Source: JADZAI01 sp046348585
GTDB lineage: Bacteria; Pseudomonadota; Alphaproteobacteria; Micropepsales; Micropepsaceae
Length of the DNA stretch: 64,000 nt
NCBI GenBank assembly: GCA_046348585.1
Contig: JAXMDZ010000003.1
Coordinates: 196,810-260,809 of the forward strand
Direction: 5' to 3'
The position numbers and the translations under genes were made by a program. Within the stretch, counting starts at the first letter, position 1; every line of letters begins with the position of its first letter. Shown here piece by piece: positions 25,590 through 35,595 of this stretch. A model generated the notes under the pieces. That model made no database searches and had not been told where the DNA came from. It saw nothing but the letters and a program-made list of their open reading frames with translations.

Positions 25590-26705
25590 GGCGCCTTGCC
25601 GGTCCCGACTTGCCGCCGCCCACGGTGTTCCAGATAGGCGCTGTAGCGCGACATGCCGAAGCAGAACGCGAAATAGACGAGCGCCGCGAAGAGATAGCCG
25701 GTGAACGCCGTGTTCGGCGTCGACCAGGCGGGGGTCCGAATTGCCGGACTGATGACCTGAAGGAAGTCAGGCTAGCCCATGATCGAGATGAGCGAGGTGT
25801 CCTCGGAAGAGGCTGATGCAGGACGAGACGATGGAGGGAGCGAGACCTTCAGCGCCTGCGGCATGGTGATGAGCGCCGTCGTCTTCCAGTAGCCAAGGCC
25901 AAGCGCCGCCGCCGCCTCGCGCTGACCCTTGGGGATCGCCGCGAGGCCGCCGCGCACGACTTCGGCCATAGGCCGAACTGAACAGCGAGATGGCGACCAG
26001 CGCGCGCAGCAGTTTGTCCGGGTTCCAGCCCGAGGGCAGGAAGAGCGCACAGGTTCGAGGCCATGAAGAGGATCAGCGAGGCGGCACGCCGCGGCAAATG
26101 AACTCGATGAAGCCGATCGACAGCCAGCGGATGACCGGCAGGGCGGACTGGCGTCCGAGCGCCAGAAGGCCGTTGAGCGGCATCGAGACGACGATGCCGG
26201 TGAGCGAGATCAGCAGCGTCAGCAGCAGACCGCCCCACTTGCTCGACGGCACGATGGGCAGGCCAACATGCCGCCCGACAGCAGCACATAGACGAGCAGC
26301 GGGAATAGGCGAAGACCATCGCGAGGCCGACCCAGAGCTTCCCGGCAGGCGCGGATCATCAGCCAGGCGATGCCGGCGGCCCCACCAGATAGACGATATC
26401 GACGTGCCAGCGTCTCCACCGCACGTAGAAGCCGTAGATCATCTGTCTGCTGTCGGCGATGTAGGGCCAGCACGCCCCCTTGCCCTCGCCGAGACACGCC
26501 TCGCGGGCGTCGCTGCCCACACCGCGCTGAAGATCGCCCAGTCGAGGATCGGCGGCACCGCCACCACGATGAAGGCGATGGACAGGAGGGTGAGCAGGAT
26601 GCCCGCCCACGACGAGAAGAGCAGATTTTCGCGCAGCCATTCCGCCGCCATCGCCGACCAGGGGCGGTCGGGCGGCTCGCGCTGCTTGAGGGTCGCGTCG
26701 CTCAT
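25586..26705 (-). pseudogene. aapM: AapM, amino-acid ABC transporter permease (frameshifted in this sequence)
   Basis: Fragments in several frames run from MSDATLKQREPPDRPWSAMA (start 26705) to EHRGRRQVGTGKAP just before the stop at 25586. Recognisable parts: a first membrane segment (LLTLLSIAFIVVAVPPILDWA), IYGFYVRWRRWHVDIVYLVG, and the permease EAA loop GQREAAAALGLGYWKTTALI. Many one-base indels split it. The expected product is an inner-membrane permease of nearly 370 residues with the extended N-terminus typical of Aap permeases. Gene order aapJ-aapQ-aapM-aapP is preserved. Confidence 0.82.
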
Positions 26706-26706
26706 C

Positions 26707-27890
26707 TCAACGCTCCCTCAACTGCGTGCGGCGGTTGTAGAGGTTCATCGCCAGCGAGGTGAGCAGGTTGAGCGTGTCAGGGTAGATCGCCGCCGTGAGG
26801 CCGAGGATTTCGATCTCGCGCCCGGCCTGCGCCAGCGCCGTGCCGGCGAAGACCGCCACGAGATCGGGATAGGCGAAGGTGGCGGTGGCGAGCGAGAGGA
26901 ATTCTTGGTGAGGTTGGAGATACTGGCGCTGGTCAGCGGCGGCACGATGATCCGCATCGCCTGCGGGATGGACGGACGAGCCGCAGCCTCTGCCCGCGCG
27001 AGGCCGAGCGCCGAGGCGGCCTCGGACTGCCTCTTCGGAGACGCCCTCGATGCCGGAGCGGACGATCTCGGCGATATAGGTCGCGGTGTAGATGGTGAGG
27101 GCCAGCACCAGCGCGACCAGTTCGGGCTGGATGGCGAGGCCGCCGCGGAAGTTGAAGCCCTGGAGCCAGGGAACTCCAGCGACACCGGCATTCCGGCGGC
27201 GAAGAAGGCGAGCGCGGAAGCCCACGACGGCCGCCGCGCCCAGCAGCAGATCGGGCGGGCGCTTGCCGGTCGCTCTTGCTGGCGTGCGCGCCCAGCGGCT
27301 GAACAGGACGGCGGCCAGGATGCCGGCGGCAAGGCCCAGCGGAATGGCCCAGGCGCCCTGCCCCAATGGAGCTTGGGCACATAGAGGCCGCGATTGGAGA
27401 TCGACGCTGCCGCCCACCGAAATCGCCTGCTTGGCGGGCGGCAGGGTCGGCAGCAGAGCGAGGTAGAAGAATCCACAACAGCAGGGACGCTGTGACGAAC
27501 CCACATAGGCGGCCGTAGAGGCGAGACGATCCAGTTCGGCGACAGCCGCGCGATGGACCACGAAGCCGAGCAGCGTCGCCAGCACGATGCCCAGCCCCGC
27601 AACCAGCAGCGTGTTGAGAAGCCGACGACGAGCACGCCCCAATAGGGAGTTGCGCGAATAGGCGGTCAGCTTGAAGCTGATCTCGAAGCCGGACGTGTTG
27701 TCCATGAAGCCGTAGCCGAAGCTGCGCACCTGCTCCAGGCATTGGCGGCGAACCAGCCGAGCACCCCGACGACGGCCGCGAGGACCGCGGCCTGGAGCAG
27801 CAGACCGCGCCAGCGTCCGTGCTCCCAAGGCCAGGGACGCGGCGGGCGGTCCGGCGGCAATACGCCCGCCGTATCGTCCGTGGCGCTCAC
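26707..27890 (-). pseudogene. aapQ: AapQ, amino-acid ABC transporter permease (frameshifted in this sequence)
   Basis: Starts at a GTG (27890; VSATDDTAGVLPPDRPPRPW) and ends MNLYNRRTQLRER at 26707, one base from the aapM start region. The coding pieces alternate between frames: FGYGFMDNTSGFEISFKLTA, then VGFSTRCWLRG-type shifted text over what should be the first core helices, LALTIYTATYIAEIVRSGIEGVS, and the EAA loop EAASALGL. At least six frame changes would be required. It should be the second permease of the general L-amino-acid transporter. Confidence 0.82.
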
Positions 27891-27924
27891 GCGAAGTGTT
27901 TCCCCATCCCCTGCCCCGCGCCGG

Positions 27925-28926
27925 TCAGCGGATCGGCGGCGCGTATTGCAGGCCGCCCTGGGTCCAGAGCGCGTTCTTGCCGCGCGGGATACCGAGCGGC
28001 GAGCCGGAGCCGACATTGCGCTCGAAGATCTCGCCGTAATTGCCGACCTTGCGGATGATGCGCACCGCCCAGTCGTTGGTCAGGCCGATCTGGGTGCCGA
28101 AATCGCCTTCCGCCCCCAGCAGGCGGCGGATTTCGGGATTGGCGCTTTGAAGCTGTTCGTCGATGTTCTGCGAGCTGACGCCCAGTTCCTCGGCGTTGAC
28201 CATGGCGTAGAAGGTCCAGCGCACGAGGTCCTCCCATTCGTCGTGCCGCCCTGGCGCACGGCCGGCCTGAGCGGTTCCCGGAGATGATCTCCGGCAGGAT
28301 GACGTGGGCGCTGGCGTCGGCGAGTTCGAGCCGCGCCGCGAAGAGGCCCGACTGGTCGGTCGTATAGGTGTCGCAGCGGCCGCTGTCATAGTACGAGAGC
28401 GCCTCGGACTCCTTTTCGAAGGCGAGGATCTGGATACTCGATGCCGTGCGCGCCGAAATAGTCGGCGACGTTGAGTTCGGTGGTGGTGCCGGTCTGGGTG
28501 CAGACGGTCGCGCCGCCGAGGCCGTCGACGTGCTGGTCACGCCGCCGCTGTCGGCCTTCACGATGAAGCCCTGGCCGTCAGTAGGTGACGCCGGGCAATC
28601 CCATGCCGAGCCCGGCGTCGCGCTGCATGGTGATGGTGGTGTTGCGCGAGAGCAGGTCGAACTCGCCCTTGGTCAGCGCCGTGAAACGCTCCTTGGCGGT
28701 GACGTCGAAGATCGCCGCCGCGACGGCGCGGCAAACATCGACGTCGATGCCGCTCCACTGTTCTGGGCGTCGGGGTTCGAGAAGCCCGCGAGGCCGTCGC
28801 TGACCCCGCATTTCGATAGCCGCGCGCCTTGACCTCGGCGAGGGTCTTGCTGGCGGCCTCGGCGGCCGGAGCCGCCAGCGACGCCGCGGCGGCGGCGAGC
28901 GTCAATGCCGTGTGAACGTGTTTCAT
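27925..28926 (-). pseudogene. aapJ: AapJ, periplasmic amino-acid-binding protein (frameshifted in this sequence)
   Basis: Signal peptide MKHVHTALTLAAAAASLAAPAAEA is intact, then the family text continues in changing frames: CGVSDGLAGFSNPDAQ, WSGIDVDVCRAVAAAIFDVT, ALTKGEFDLLSRNT, DTYTTDQSGLFAARLELAD, IGLTNDWAVRIIRKVGNYGEIFERN and GLQYAPPIR at the end. This is the AapJ/BztA type of general amino-acid-binding protein. At least five indels break the frame. First gene of the operon and divergent from metC with a 121-bp gap in which I see no clear site. Confidence 0.85.
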
Positions 28927-29047
28927 GTCCGCGTCCCATCCAGATTGCCCGGCCCCGGTCAGCGAGGAATGCTCCCCCGACATGCCGCGCTGCACACCCT
29001 TATGCTCACCGAGCGACGCGCGGCGCAAGAGGCAGCGGACAGACCCC

Positions 29048-30186
29048 ATGAAGGACACGACCCGCCTCAACCACGCAGGCCGCCACCCCGAAAACCATAT
29101 CGGCGCGGTCAACGTGCTGGTCTTTTCAGCGCCTCCACCATCCTGCACCCGACGATGGCGGACCTGGAAGGCGCGACGCTGCCCTATGGCTATGGCCGCC
29201 GGGGACGCCCACGACGTGGGGCTTGAGGAACTGGTGAGCGCGCTGGAGGGCGCGGCGCGCCTTCGTGCTGACGCCATCCGGCCCCGCCTGCACGGCGGCG
29301 CTGATGGCGGTGGCGTTGGCGCGGGCGACCATCTGCTGATGGTGGATACGGTCTATGCGCCGACGCGGGCATTTTGTCGCGGGCGCTCGCGCGCTTCGGC
29401 GTCGAGACCACCTACTACCCGGCGACCGCGACCGTCGCCGAGCTGGAGGCGCTGATGCGTCCTGCAACACCAAGGCGCTCTATCTGGAATCGCCGGGGTC
29501 GGGGACCTCGAGGTGCAGGACGTCCCTGCCCGCCGCCTGGCGCCGCGAAGGCGCGCGGGATCGCCGCTGATGGACAATACCTGGGCGACGCCGCCTTCTG
29601 CAAGCGCTGGCGCTGGGCGCCGACATCCTCGATCACCGCCGCCACCAAGTATTTCGTCGGCCATGCCGATGCGTTGATCGGCACGGTCGCGGCCAACGAG
29701 GCCTACGCCAAGCGCGTACTAGCTTCATGGCGCGATGGGTCTCAACGTCTCGGCGACGACGCCTATTCGACCCAGCGCGGGATGCGGACGATGATCGTGC
29801 GGCTCGCCCGTCATCAGGCGACGGCGCTGACGCTGGCGCGCTGGCTGGCGGCGCGGCCGGAGGTGGAGCGCGTGCTCTATCCGGCGCCGGAGAGCGATCC
29901 GGGGCACGCGCGCTGTGGAAGCGCGACTTCGCAGGCGTCGGGGCTGTTCGGCGTCGAACTGGAAGCCCGCCGCCAAAACCGCCGTGGCGGCGATGCCCGA
30001 CGGCTACGAGCTGTTCGGAGCACGTGGGGCGGCCGGCGAGCCTTGCGTGCCCACCAAGATCGAGCGCATGGACGGCGGCTATCGTCCCGCCGGGCCCTGC
30101 TGCGCTATCACGCCGGGCTTGAGGACGCGGACGATCTGATCGCCGACCTCGCCGCCGGTTTCGAGCGATTCAACGCAAATTTGTGA
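29048..30186 (+). pseudogene. metC: Cystathionine beta-lyase (frameshifted in this sequence)
   Basis: Pieces: MKDTTRLNHAGRHPENHIGA, LPYGYG, then DHLLMVDTVYAPTRAF, ARFGVETTYYPATATVAELEAL, the PLP-lysine segment SITAATKYFVGHADALIG, DDAYSTQRGMRTMIVRLARHQATAL, KRDFAG, GLFGVEL, and LLRYHAGLEDADDLIADLAAGFERF at the end. All belong to one Cys/Met-metabolism PLP enzyme that cleaves cystathionine to homocysteine. The reading frame changes at least eight times. metC beside aapJ is the arrangement known from rhizobia, which supports a real gene with damaged sequence. Confidence 0.85.
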
Positions 30187-30193
30187 GCCCTTG

Positions 30194-31679
30194 ATGCCTT
30201 ACGAAAAGACGCTTGAGGACTGGCGGAGGCGCGTGCCGCCGCCTGCGCTGGCGATGGCTCGCTCCAAGCGCTCCCAGAGTGGCGCGAGGCCAGCATTCTC
30301 AACGCCCGCGAGCGGCTGGCGCTATGTTCGATCCGGGCAGCTTCGAGGAGGTGCAGGCCTGTTCGCCCAGTCGGTGCGGCCGATGGCCGGGTCGCCGACG
30401 GCGTCGTTTCGGCTTCGGGCGGATCGAGGGCCGGCTGGCGGGCGCGCCAACGCCGCCGACTTCACCACCTACGGGTCGTCGTCGGCCGAGACGCACGGCA
30501 AGAAGCAGGGCTTCGTGCGCGCCGCCTGCGAGAAGAACGGCCTGCCGCTGATCTATCTCAACGAGTGCGCGGGCGGGCGCATTCCCGACATCATGGGTGC
30601 GCCGAATAGGCCGCGGGCGAAACGGCGCGCTACACCCGCCGCCGGCCCTCGCCCGCGCCGCCGCGGTGCTCGGCCTCACCTATGGCGGCGGCGCTTTCGC
30701 CTGCATCAATTCCGATCTCGTCGTCATGCGCAAAGGCGCGTGCTGGCGGTCTCCAGCCAGATGACCACTTCGGTCGCCATCGGCGAGGAGGCGGACCCGC
30801 AGACCCGGCGGCTGGCGGCTGCATAGGCGAGATGACCGGCTTCGTCGATGCGGGTGGTCGATACTCGACGCCGCGATCGCCGGATCAAGCGCGCTCTCCT
30901 ACTCGCCAAGGATCACGCCAATGCCGTGACGCCGGTGCAGGCGGACCATGCCGACGGCAATGCGGCGGCGCTCGATCTCGTGCCCGAGACCTGGCCAAGA
31001 CCTACGATATCCGCGATCGCCAAGCATCGCCGACGCCGGCTCGGTGCTGGCGATCAAGGACCGCTTCGCCAAGGCAGCCGTCACCGCGTTCGCCCGCATC
31101 AAGGGCCGGGTACGTCGGCATCGTCGCCACCAATCCGATGTTCAAGGGCGGCGCGCTCGATCCCGATTCCTGCGACAAGATCGCCAGCTTCATCGTGCTC
31201 TGCGACAGCTTCAACCTGCCGCTCGTCTTCCTCGCCGACACGCCGGGCTTCCGTCGGGTTGAGAGCGCGGCGGCGGTTGCCGGGAAGATCATGAATTTCG
31301 GCGGCGCTGGAGCTTGCGAGCGTTCCAAGATCGCGCTGGTGCTGCGCAAGAGCTTCGGGCAGGCCTATCTGAATATGGGCGCGGCCGCCCGGACACGACC
31401 GCTGCCTGGGCGGGGGCCGAAATCAGCTTCATGGACCCGGCCGTCGCGGTGAACATCGTTTGCGTGGTCAAGCGCGAGGACGAGATCCGGCGCGCTTCGA
31501 GGAACTGGCCAAGGATGTCGCCAAGGGCACTTCGGCCTACGACCTCGCCGCGCCCTTCGCCAGGCCCATGCGGTGATCGATCCGCGCGAGACGCGCGACT
31601 ACCTGAAGGCCAGTCGATGAGCTTCGCCACCACGGCGGGGTCGGTGCAATACCGCCTGGCCGACTGGCCGCCCGCTTGA
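30194..31679 (+). pseudogene. Acyl-CoA carboxylase carboxyltransferase subunit (frameshifted in this sequence)
   Basis: Begins MPYEKTLED 7 bp after metC. Family text in changing frames: FDPGSFEEVQA, DFTTYGSSSAETHGKKQGFV, ENGLPLIYLNECAGGRIPD, GGGAFACINSDLVVMRKGA, IGEEADPQT, HANAVTPVQADHADGNAAALD, IKDRFAKAAVTAFARIKGR, VGIVATNPMFKGGALDPDSCDKIASFIVLCD, IALVLRKSFGQAYLNMG, AEISFMDPAVAVNIV and VQYRLADWPPA. Both N- and C-terminal carboxyltransferase halves are present in a frame of about 495 codons, as in propionyl/methylcrotonyl-type beta subunits. A biotin carrier gene follows after 25 bp. No biotin carboxylase is in the window. Confidence 0.82.
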
Positions 31680-31704
31680 GACAACCATAACGGAGGAACG
31701 ACCG

Positions 31705-31924
31705 ATGAACACCACCATCGCCAGCGAGATCACCGGCAAGGTCTGGAAGATCGAAGCCGCCGCCGGAACGAAGCTGGCCGAGGACGACCCGACGGCCATC
31801 CTGGAGAGCATGAAGATGGAGATCCTGGTCTCCGCCCCCATCGATTGCACGGTGGTGGAGATCTCGACGCCGAGGGCGACACGGTGGCCGAGGGTCAGGC
31901 GGTCGCGGCGTGGTCGAGGGCTGA
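31705..31924 (+). pseudogene. Biotin carboxyl carrier protein, small (frameshifted near its end)
   Basis: MNTTIASEITGKVWKIEAAA leads to the biotinylation motif ILESMKMEILV, with the modified Lys about residue 37. After VVEI the frame must change to read EGDTVAEGQAV and again to reach the stop at 31922-31924. The product would be a free-standing biotinyl domain of 72-73 residues, typical of small BCCPs paired with acyl-CoA or urea carboxylases. It follows the carboxyltransferase by 25 bp with a good RBS (CGGAGGA). Confidence 0.8.
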
Positions 31925-31928
31925 GGCC

Positions 31929-32108
31929 CTACCACTCGCGGCGGGCCATCGCGTTCCAGGGGATCGAGGCGAGCGCCAGGGGCGACGACCAGCCCGGCGC
32001 CGAGACCGATGGCGACGCCATCGACGGTGTCGAGCCCTTGGCGACCTGCGCCAGCCAGCCGCCGAACGAGACGCCGGAGATCGAGCCGAAGAGAAGCCAC
32101 GCTTTCAT
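31929..32108 (-). CDS. Small membrane protein, hypothetical
   Basis: 59 codons from ATG at 32108 (MKAWLLFGSISGVSFGGWLA) to a TAG at 31929-31931. The N-terminal 20 residues are hydrophobic. The middle (STPSMASPSVSAPG) looks out of frame: shifting by one base gives GLDTVDGVAIGLGAGLVVAP, a credible second membrane helix, before IPWNAMARREW. It therefore probably also carries two compensating indels and is a two-helix membrane protein. No family recognised. It lies 28 bp upstream, on the same strand, of the ALO-type oxidoreductase stop at 32137, and its own stop lies 5 bp from the biotin-carrier stop. Confidence 0.4.
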   Translation of the reverse strand: MKAWLLFGSISGVSFGGWLAQVAKGSTPSMASPSVSAPGWSSPLALASIPWNAMARREW

Positions 32109-32136
32109 GGGGTTAAGCGAAGCGCAAACCGGGCCG

Positions 32137-33444
32137 TCAGGCGATGCCGGTTTCGAACAATTTCTTCAGATACGGCGAGGAACTTGCCCTGGTCGGCGCG
32201 GCGGCGGGCGGCTCCGAAATCGGCCCATTTGGGATAGATCGCCGCGAAATCGGCGGCTTTGAGCCGGTGCTGCTTGCCCTGGTGCGCGGGCGGCCGCCGA
32301 ACGAATGGCAGATCTCCTCCGCCCCGAACAGCCGCCATCGCCTGGTCCATCTTCGGGTCTCGATGGACCGCGAGAGCGTGACGCTCTCGCGGCCATGGAA
32401 CGGGTTGATCCAGATGTCATCGGCCTTCTTCACGAATCGGAACTCGATGGGAACGCGGTCGGGATGCGCTCGGCCCGGATTCGGGCGACCAGCGCCTGGT
32501 CGCCGCCGCCGCCGACTCGCGCGGCACGGCGTATTCCATTTCGTTGAAGCGGGTCGTGCGGGGTCGAGGGAACGTCTGCCCGGCCGGGCTCGCCCGCCGC
32601 CATCTGGCGGGTCAGAAGCGGTGGAACCACATGAACTGGAGCCGGGGGAACCAGCGGACCATCCGGCAGATCTATTGAAGGCCTTTCTCGGCCGAAACCC
32701 GCTCGCCCCGCGCCTTCATCCCGGCGATGTCGAGCGCCCGTTCCGGCCGGACGCCCTCGGCGATGTCGAGCGACTTGGCGACCACGCGGTCCGCATAGGG
32801 AAACCAGAAAAACTCGAAATGACGGTGCCTTTGCCGCGTATTCATCAAGCCGGTTGAGGGTGTCCTCGGCGTCCGCCGCCCAGCTCGCCTCGTTCAGCGC
32901 GTAGGCCGCCTTGAGCTTCAGGCGGAAGCGGGTGACGACGCCCAGAGATCCGATGGATAAACGTGCTGCTTCAAATAGTTCAGGATCGTTCTTCGCGTCG
33001 ACGGTGAGGATATTCGGCCCCGGTCACCAGCGTCGCGCCGTGACCATGGTCGAGCAGCCGAGGTCGATGCCGGTGTTGCGGGTGCCGGTGCCGATCGCCC
33101 CGGCGATGGTCTGGCGGTCCACGTCGCCCTGATTGGCGAGCGAGGCCGTGGGCGCGGAGCAGCGGCCTCGACCATATAGACCGGCGTTCCGGCCCAGAGT
33201 TCGGCTTCGCCCGTTTCCGGCGAAGCGGAGATCAGACCGGCCATGTGATCGAGGCTGACGATCACCCCGTCGCTGGCGCAGAGCGGCGGGAAGGAGTGGC
33301 CGGACCCGGCCGGGCGGATCGGGCCGCCCTTGTGAGCACGATCAGGCGCCGCCAGTTCCGCCTCGTCGCGGGGCGCCAGATGGCGGAGGGCCGCGCCGTG
33401 ACGGCCCCGGACCAGTTCGACCAGACGGGATTCGCTGTGTTCAT
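32137..33444 (-). pseudogene. FAD-binding oxidoreductase with D-arabinono-lactone oxidase domain (frameshifted in this sequence)
   Basis: MNTANPVWSNWSGAVTARPS starts a p-cresol-methylhydroxylase/ALO-type flavoprotein. Following pieces in several frames: FPPLCAS-like, VIVSLDHMAGLISASPETGEAELWAGTP, DVDRQTIAGAIGTGTRNTGIDLG, TLVT and EILTVDAKNDPE, RFRLKLKAAYALNEASWAAD, HRHFEFFWFPYADR, and at the C-terminus HQGKQHRLKAADFAAIYPKW and YLKKLFETGIA. The C-terminal H-GK-H segment is the ALO-domain signature of sugar-1,4-lactone oxidases. At least eight indels. The expected product is roughly 435 residues. The real substrate is unknown. Confidence 0.78.
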
Positions 33445-33475
33445 GGGTGGACGCTACCCCACCCGGCGCACCGGA

Positions 33476-34417
33476 TCAATCCTCGATGGGCTTGAAGTCT
33501 GCTGCGCGGTGCTCGGCCTCCGCGACATCCCCGCCGGCATGGCGGCGCGCAGGCGCTCGCGTGGGCGTCCGGCGCGGTCTTCGTCGACCTGACCCTGATC
33601 GTCCAGTTGATCGAGGCGAAGCCCTGTTCGGCCGCCAGCGTGTAGAACTTCAGCGCCTTGATGGGGTCGGCGGCAATCCCTTCAAGCCGGTTTCGAGCAT
33701 GGTGGCGATGTTGTACTGGCCCTGGACGTGACCGCGCTCGGCGGCCTCGATGCCTGCGCCCGCTGCCGCTGCGATGTCGGCCGGAACGCCGGTGCCGTAT
33801 TCGTAGAGACCGCCCATCTCGAACTGGGCGCGCGGTTCGCCTTCGCCTCGGCCGCCTGGCGAATCCACTTCACCGCCTCGGCGAGGTCGCGCTTCACGAC
33901 GTTCGGCTTGCTGTCGAGATATTCGATGCCGAGCCGGTAGGCCGCCCAGCGGTCGCCCTGTTCGGCGGCGGCGCGCCAGGTGGCGAGCGCCTCAGGGTAA
34001 AGGCCGCGCTGGAAAAGATCGTCGCCTTGAGGGAGCCGCGCTTCGGTGGCGGCCGCGACCGCCGCCATCGGGGCCTCGGCCTCCAGGGCGCTCAAATCCC
34101 GGGCATCCGGCGCTGCGGGCCGGTCTTCCGAGATGCCGCTGACCAGACCTTCGTCCGCCGCCTTGCTGAAGGCGGTTTCGGCGCGGGTGATGCTGCTCGG
34201 CCTGGGCGCGAAGGCGTTGCGTTCGGCGATGATCCGGCTGATGTCGGCGCGCTGCATCTGCGGTGCGGCGGCGCGGCGGCGACCTGCTGCTCGCGGGCGG
34301 CCCCCGGCTCGGGCACGTTGAGAAAACAGGAATTCCGCCCGCACCCGCCAGAAGGGCAGCCACGGCGACGCCGGCGATCAGCAGCGGGCGGGAGGGATCG
34401 TTCATAAGAGCGGACAT
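33476..34417 (-). pseudogene. SEL1-repeat protein with N-terminal membrane anchor (frameshifted in this sequence)
   Basis: Starts at 34417 or, better, 34405 (MNDPSRPLLIAGVAVAALLAG, one transmembrane helix). After a frame change: ISRIIAERNAFAP, then TPR-like SEL1 units: LFQRGLYPEALATWRAAAEQGDRWAAYRLGIEYLDS, KRDLAEAVKWIRQAAE, FEMGGLYEYGTGVPADIAAA, GHVQGQYNIATMLETGLKGLP, IKALKFYTLAAEQGF. The end DVAEAEHRAADFKPIED lies in another frame and stops at 33476. SEL1 proteins are usually periplasmic or membrane-tethered adaptors. At least four indels. Confidence 0.75.
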
Positions 34418-34504
34418 GCCGAACCGTGATTTGAGTCACACTGAACTTGGCCGGGACGATCATGGCAAGACGGCGGCGCGGACGCGGCGGAGCGAGGTGT
34501 AACC

Positions 34505-35039
34505 ATGATGGGCAAGGTCGTTTCGTCAGCCTCAGTCCGGCCCAGGCATGAGCAAACCGCGTGTCGATGCGGTTAATCTGGTGGCCGGGTTCGGCGTCGA
34601 AGGCGACGCCCATGCCGGGCGACGGTGAAGCACCGCTGCGTGGCGCGCGATCCTCGCAGTCCAATCTGCGTCAGGTGCATCCATCCATGGCGAACTCCAC
34701 GACGAACTGCGCGCCGCCGGGTTCGGCATCGAACTGGGTGCGATGGGCGAAAACGTGACGACGCGGGGGATCGAGCTGCTCGCCCTGCCCGCCGGGACGC
34801 TGTTGCGGCTGGGGCCGGAGGCCGTGGTGCGGGTGACGGGGCTGCGCAATCCGTGCGCCCAGCTCGACGGGCTTCAGCCGGGCCTCATGCAAGCGGTGCT
34901 GGGACGCGCGCCGGACGGCGGGCTGATCCGCAAGGCGGGCATCATGGGGATCGTGCTGGCCGGAGGGACGGTGCGCCCCGGCGACGCCGTCGCCGTCACC
35001 CTGCCGGACGGCCCGCACCGGGCGCTGGAGCCGGTCTAG
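34505..35039 (+). pseudogene. MOSC-domain protein (frameshifted in its first half)
   Basis: In order: MMGKVV, SLSP, MSKPRVDAVNLVAGFGVEGDAHAG, TVKHR, NLRQVH, IHGELHDELRAAGFGIELGAMGEN, then an unbroken C-terminal half VTTRGIELLALPAGTLLRLGPE through LRNPCAQLDGLQPGLM and RKAGIMGIVLAGGTVRPGD to the stop at 35039. This is a stand-alone MOSC protein of about 175 residues; the Cys of NPCAQLD is the conserved MOSC cysteine, implying molybdenum-cofactor or sulfur-carrier chemistry. The indels stop near 34740, marking the right edge of the damaged stretch. Confidence 0.82.
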
Positions 35040-35139
35040 AACGCTGGCGACCCCGGCGTGCTTCGAGAAGCGCGCCGAAATCAAGGACGTGGCGACGTTG
35101 TCGCCAGCGGCGCGGCCGGGCGCAAGTGGCCTTCGCCGC

Positions 35140-35445
35140 TCAGTGGGTCCACAGGCCCTTGCGGTCGTATCTGAAATTGTCGGCGTAGGCCCTGAGGTTC
35201 GGCTTGCGCACGCGCGGCTCGAACACCTGATAGGGGATGGCGTGCGCCTCGGCGTAGGCGACCGCCTCCTCCTTCGTTTCGAACGAGAGGCGGAGCTGGG
35301 TGCGGGTGTCGCCGGTCGAGGTCCAGCCCATCAGCGGTTCGATCTTGCGCTTTTCGGACGCCTCGAACTCCAGCAGCCAGTCGCGGCTGCGGCCGGTGCC
35401 GGACTGCATGGCGGTCTTCGCGGGACGATAGATGCGGGCAAGCAT
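35140..35445 (-). CDS. Complex I accessory subunit, NDUFS4 family
   Basis: 101 residues, intact. MLARIYRPAKTAMQSGTGRS, WLLEFEASEKRKIEPLMGWTSTGDT, QLRLSFETKEEAVAYAEAHAI and the end KPNLRAYADNFRYDRKGLWTH are the ETC complex I subunit (NDUFS4/AQDQ) pattern shared by mitochondria and alphaproteobacteria. It binds the peripheral arm of NADH:ubiquinone oxidoreductase near the NADH module. Not near nuo genes here, as is usual. Next upstream is tRNA-Pro. Confidence 0.93.
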   Translation of the reverse strand: MLARIYRPAKTAMQSGTGRSRDWLLEFEASEKRKIEPLMGWTSTGDTRTQLRLSFETKEEAVAYAEAHAIPYQVFEPRVRKPNLRAYADNFRYDRKGLWTH

Positions 35446-35480
35446 GCTCAGCTCCTCAAATCCGGACCCTCGGGCCGCGA

Positions 35481-35557
35481 TGGTCGGGGCGGCGTGATTC
35501 GAACACGCGACCCTCTGCTCCCAAAGCAGATGCGCTACCAGGCTGCGCTACGCCCCG
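35481..35557 (-). tRNA. tRNA-Pro (TGG)
   Basis: Read on the minus strand: acceptor CGGGGCG pairs with CGCCCCG, D-arm GCGCAGCCTGGTAGCGC, anticodon loop TTTGGGA with anticodon TGG, T-arm CGTGTTCGAATCACG. Discriminator A and encoded CCA (35481-35483). Confidence 0.97.
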
Positions 35558-35595
35558 GCATCGCGGGCCCGAACTTCCGCCGTCTGCGGGGGGTA

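Noticed and set aside
24853..35039. A genomic island or a block of decayed genes
   Set aside because: No integrase, transposase, tRNA-edge duplication or composition change; conserved motifs survive between indels, and aap-metC order is typical of the class.
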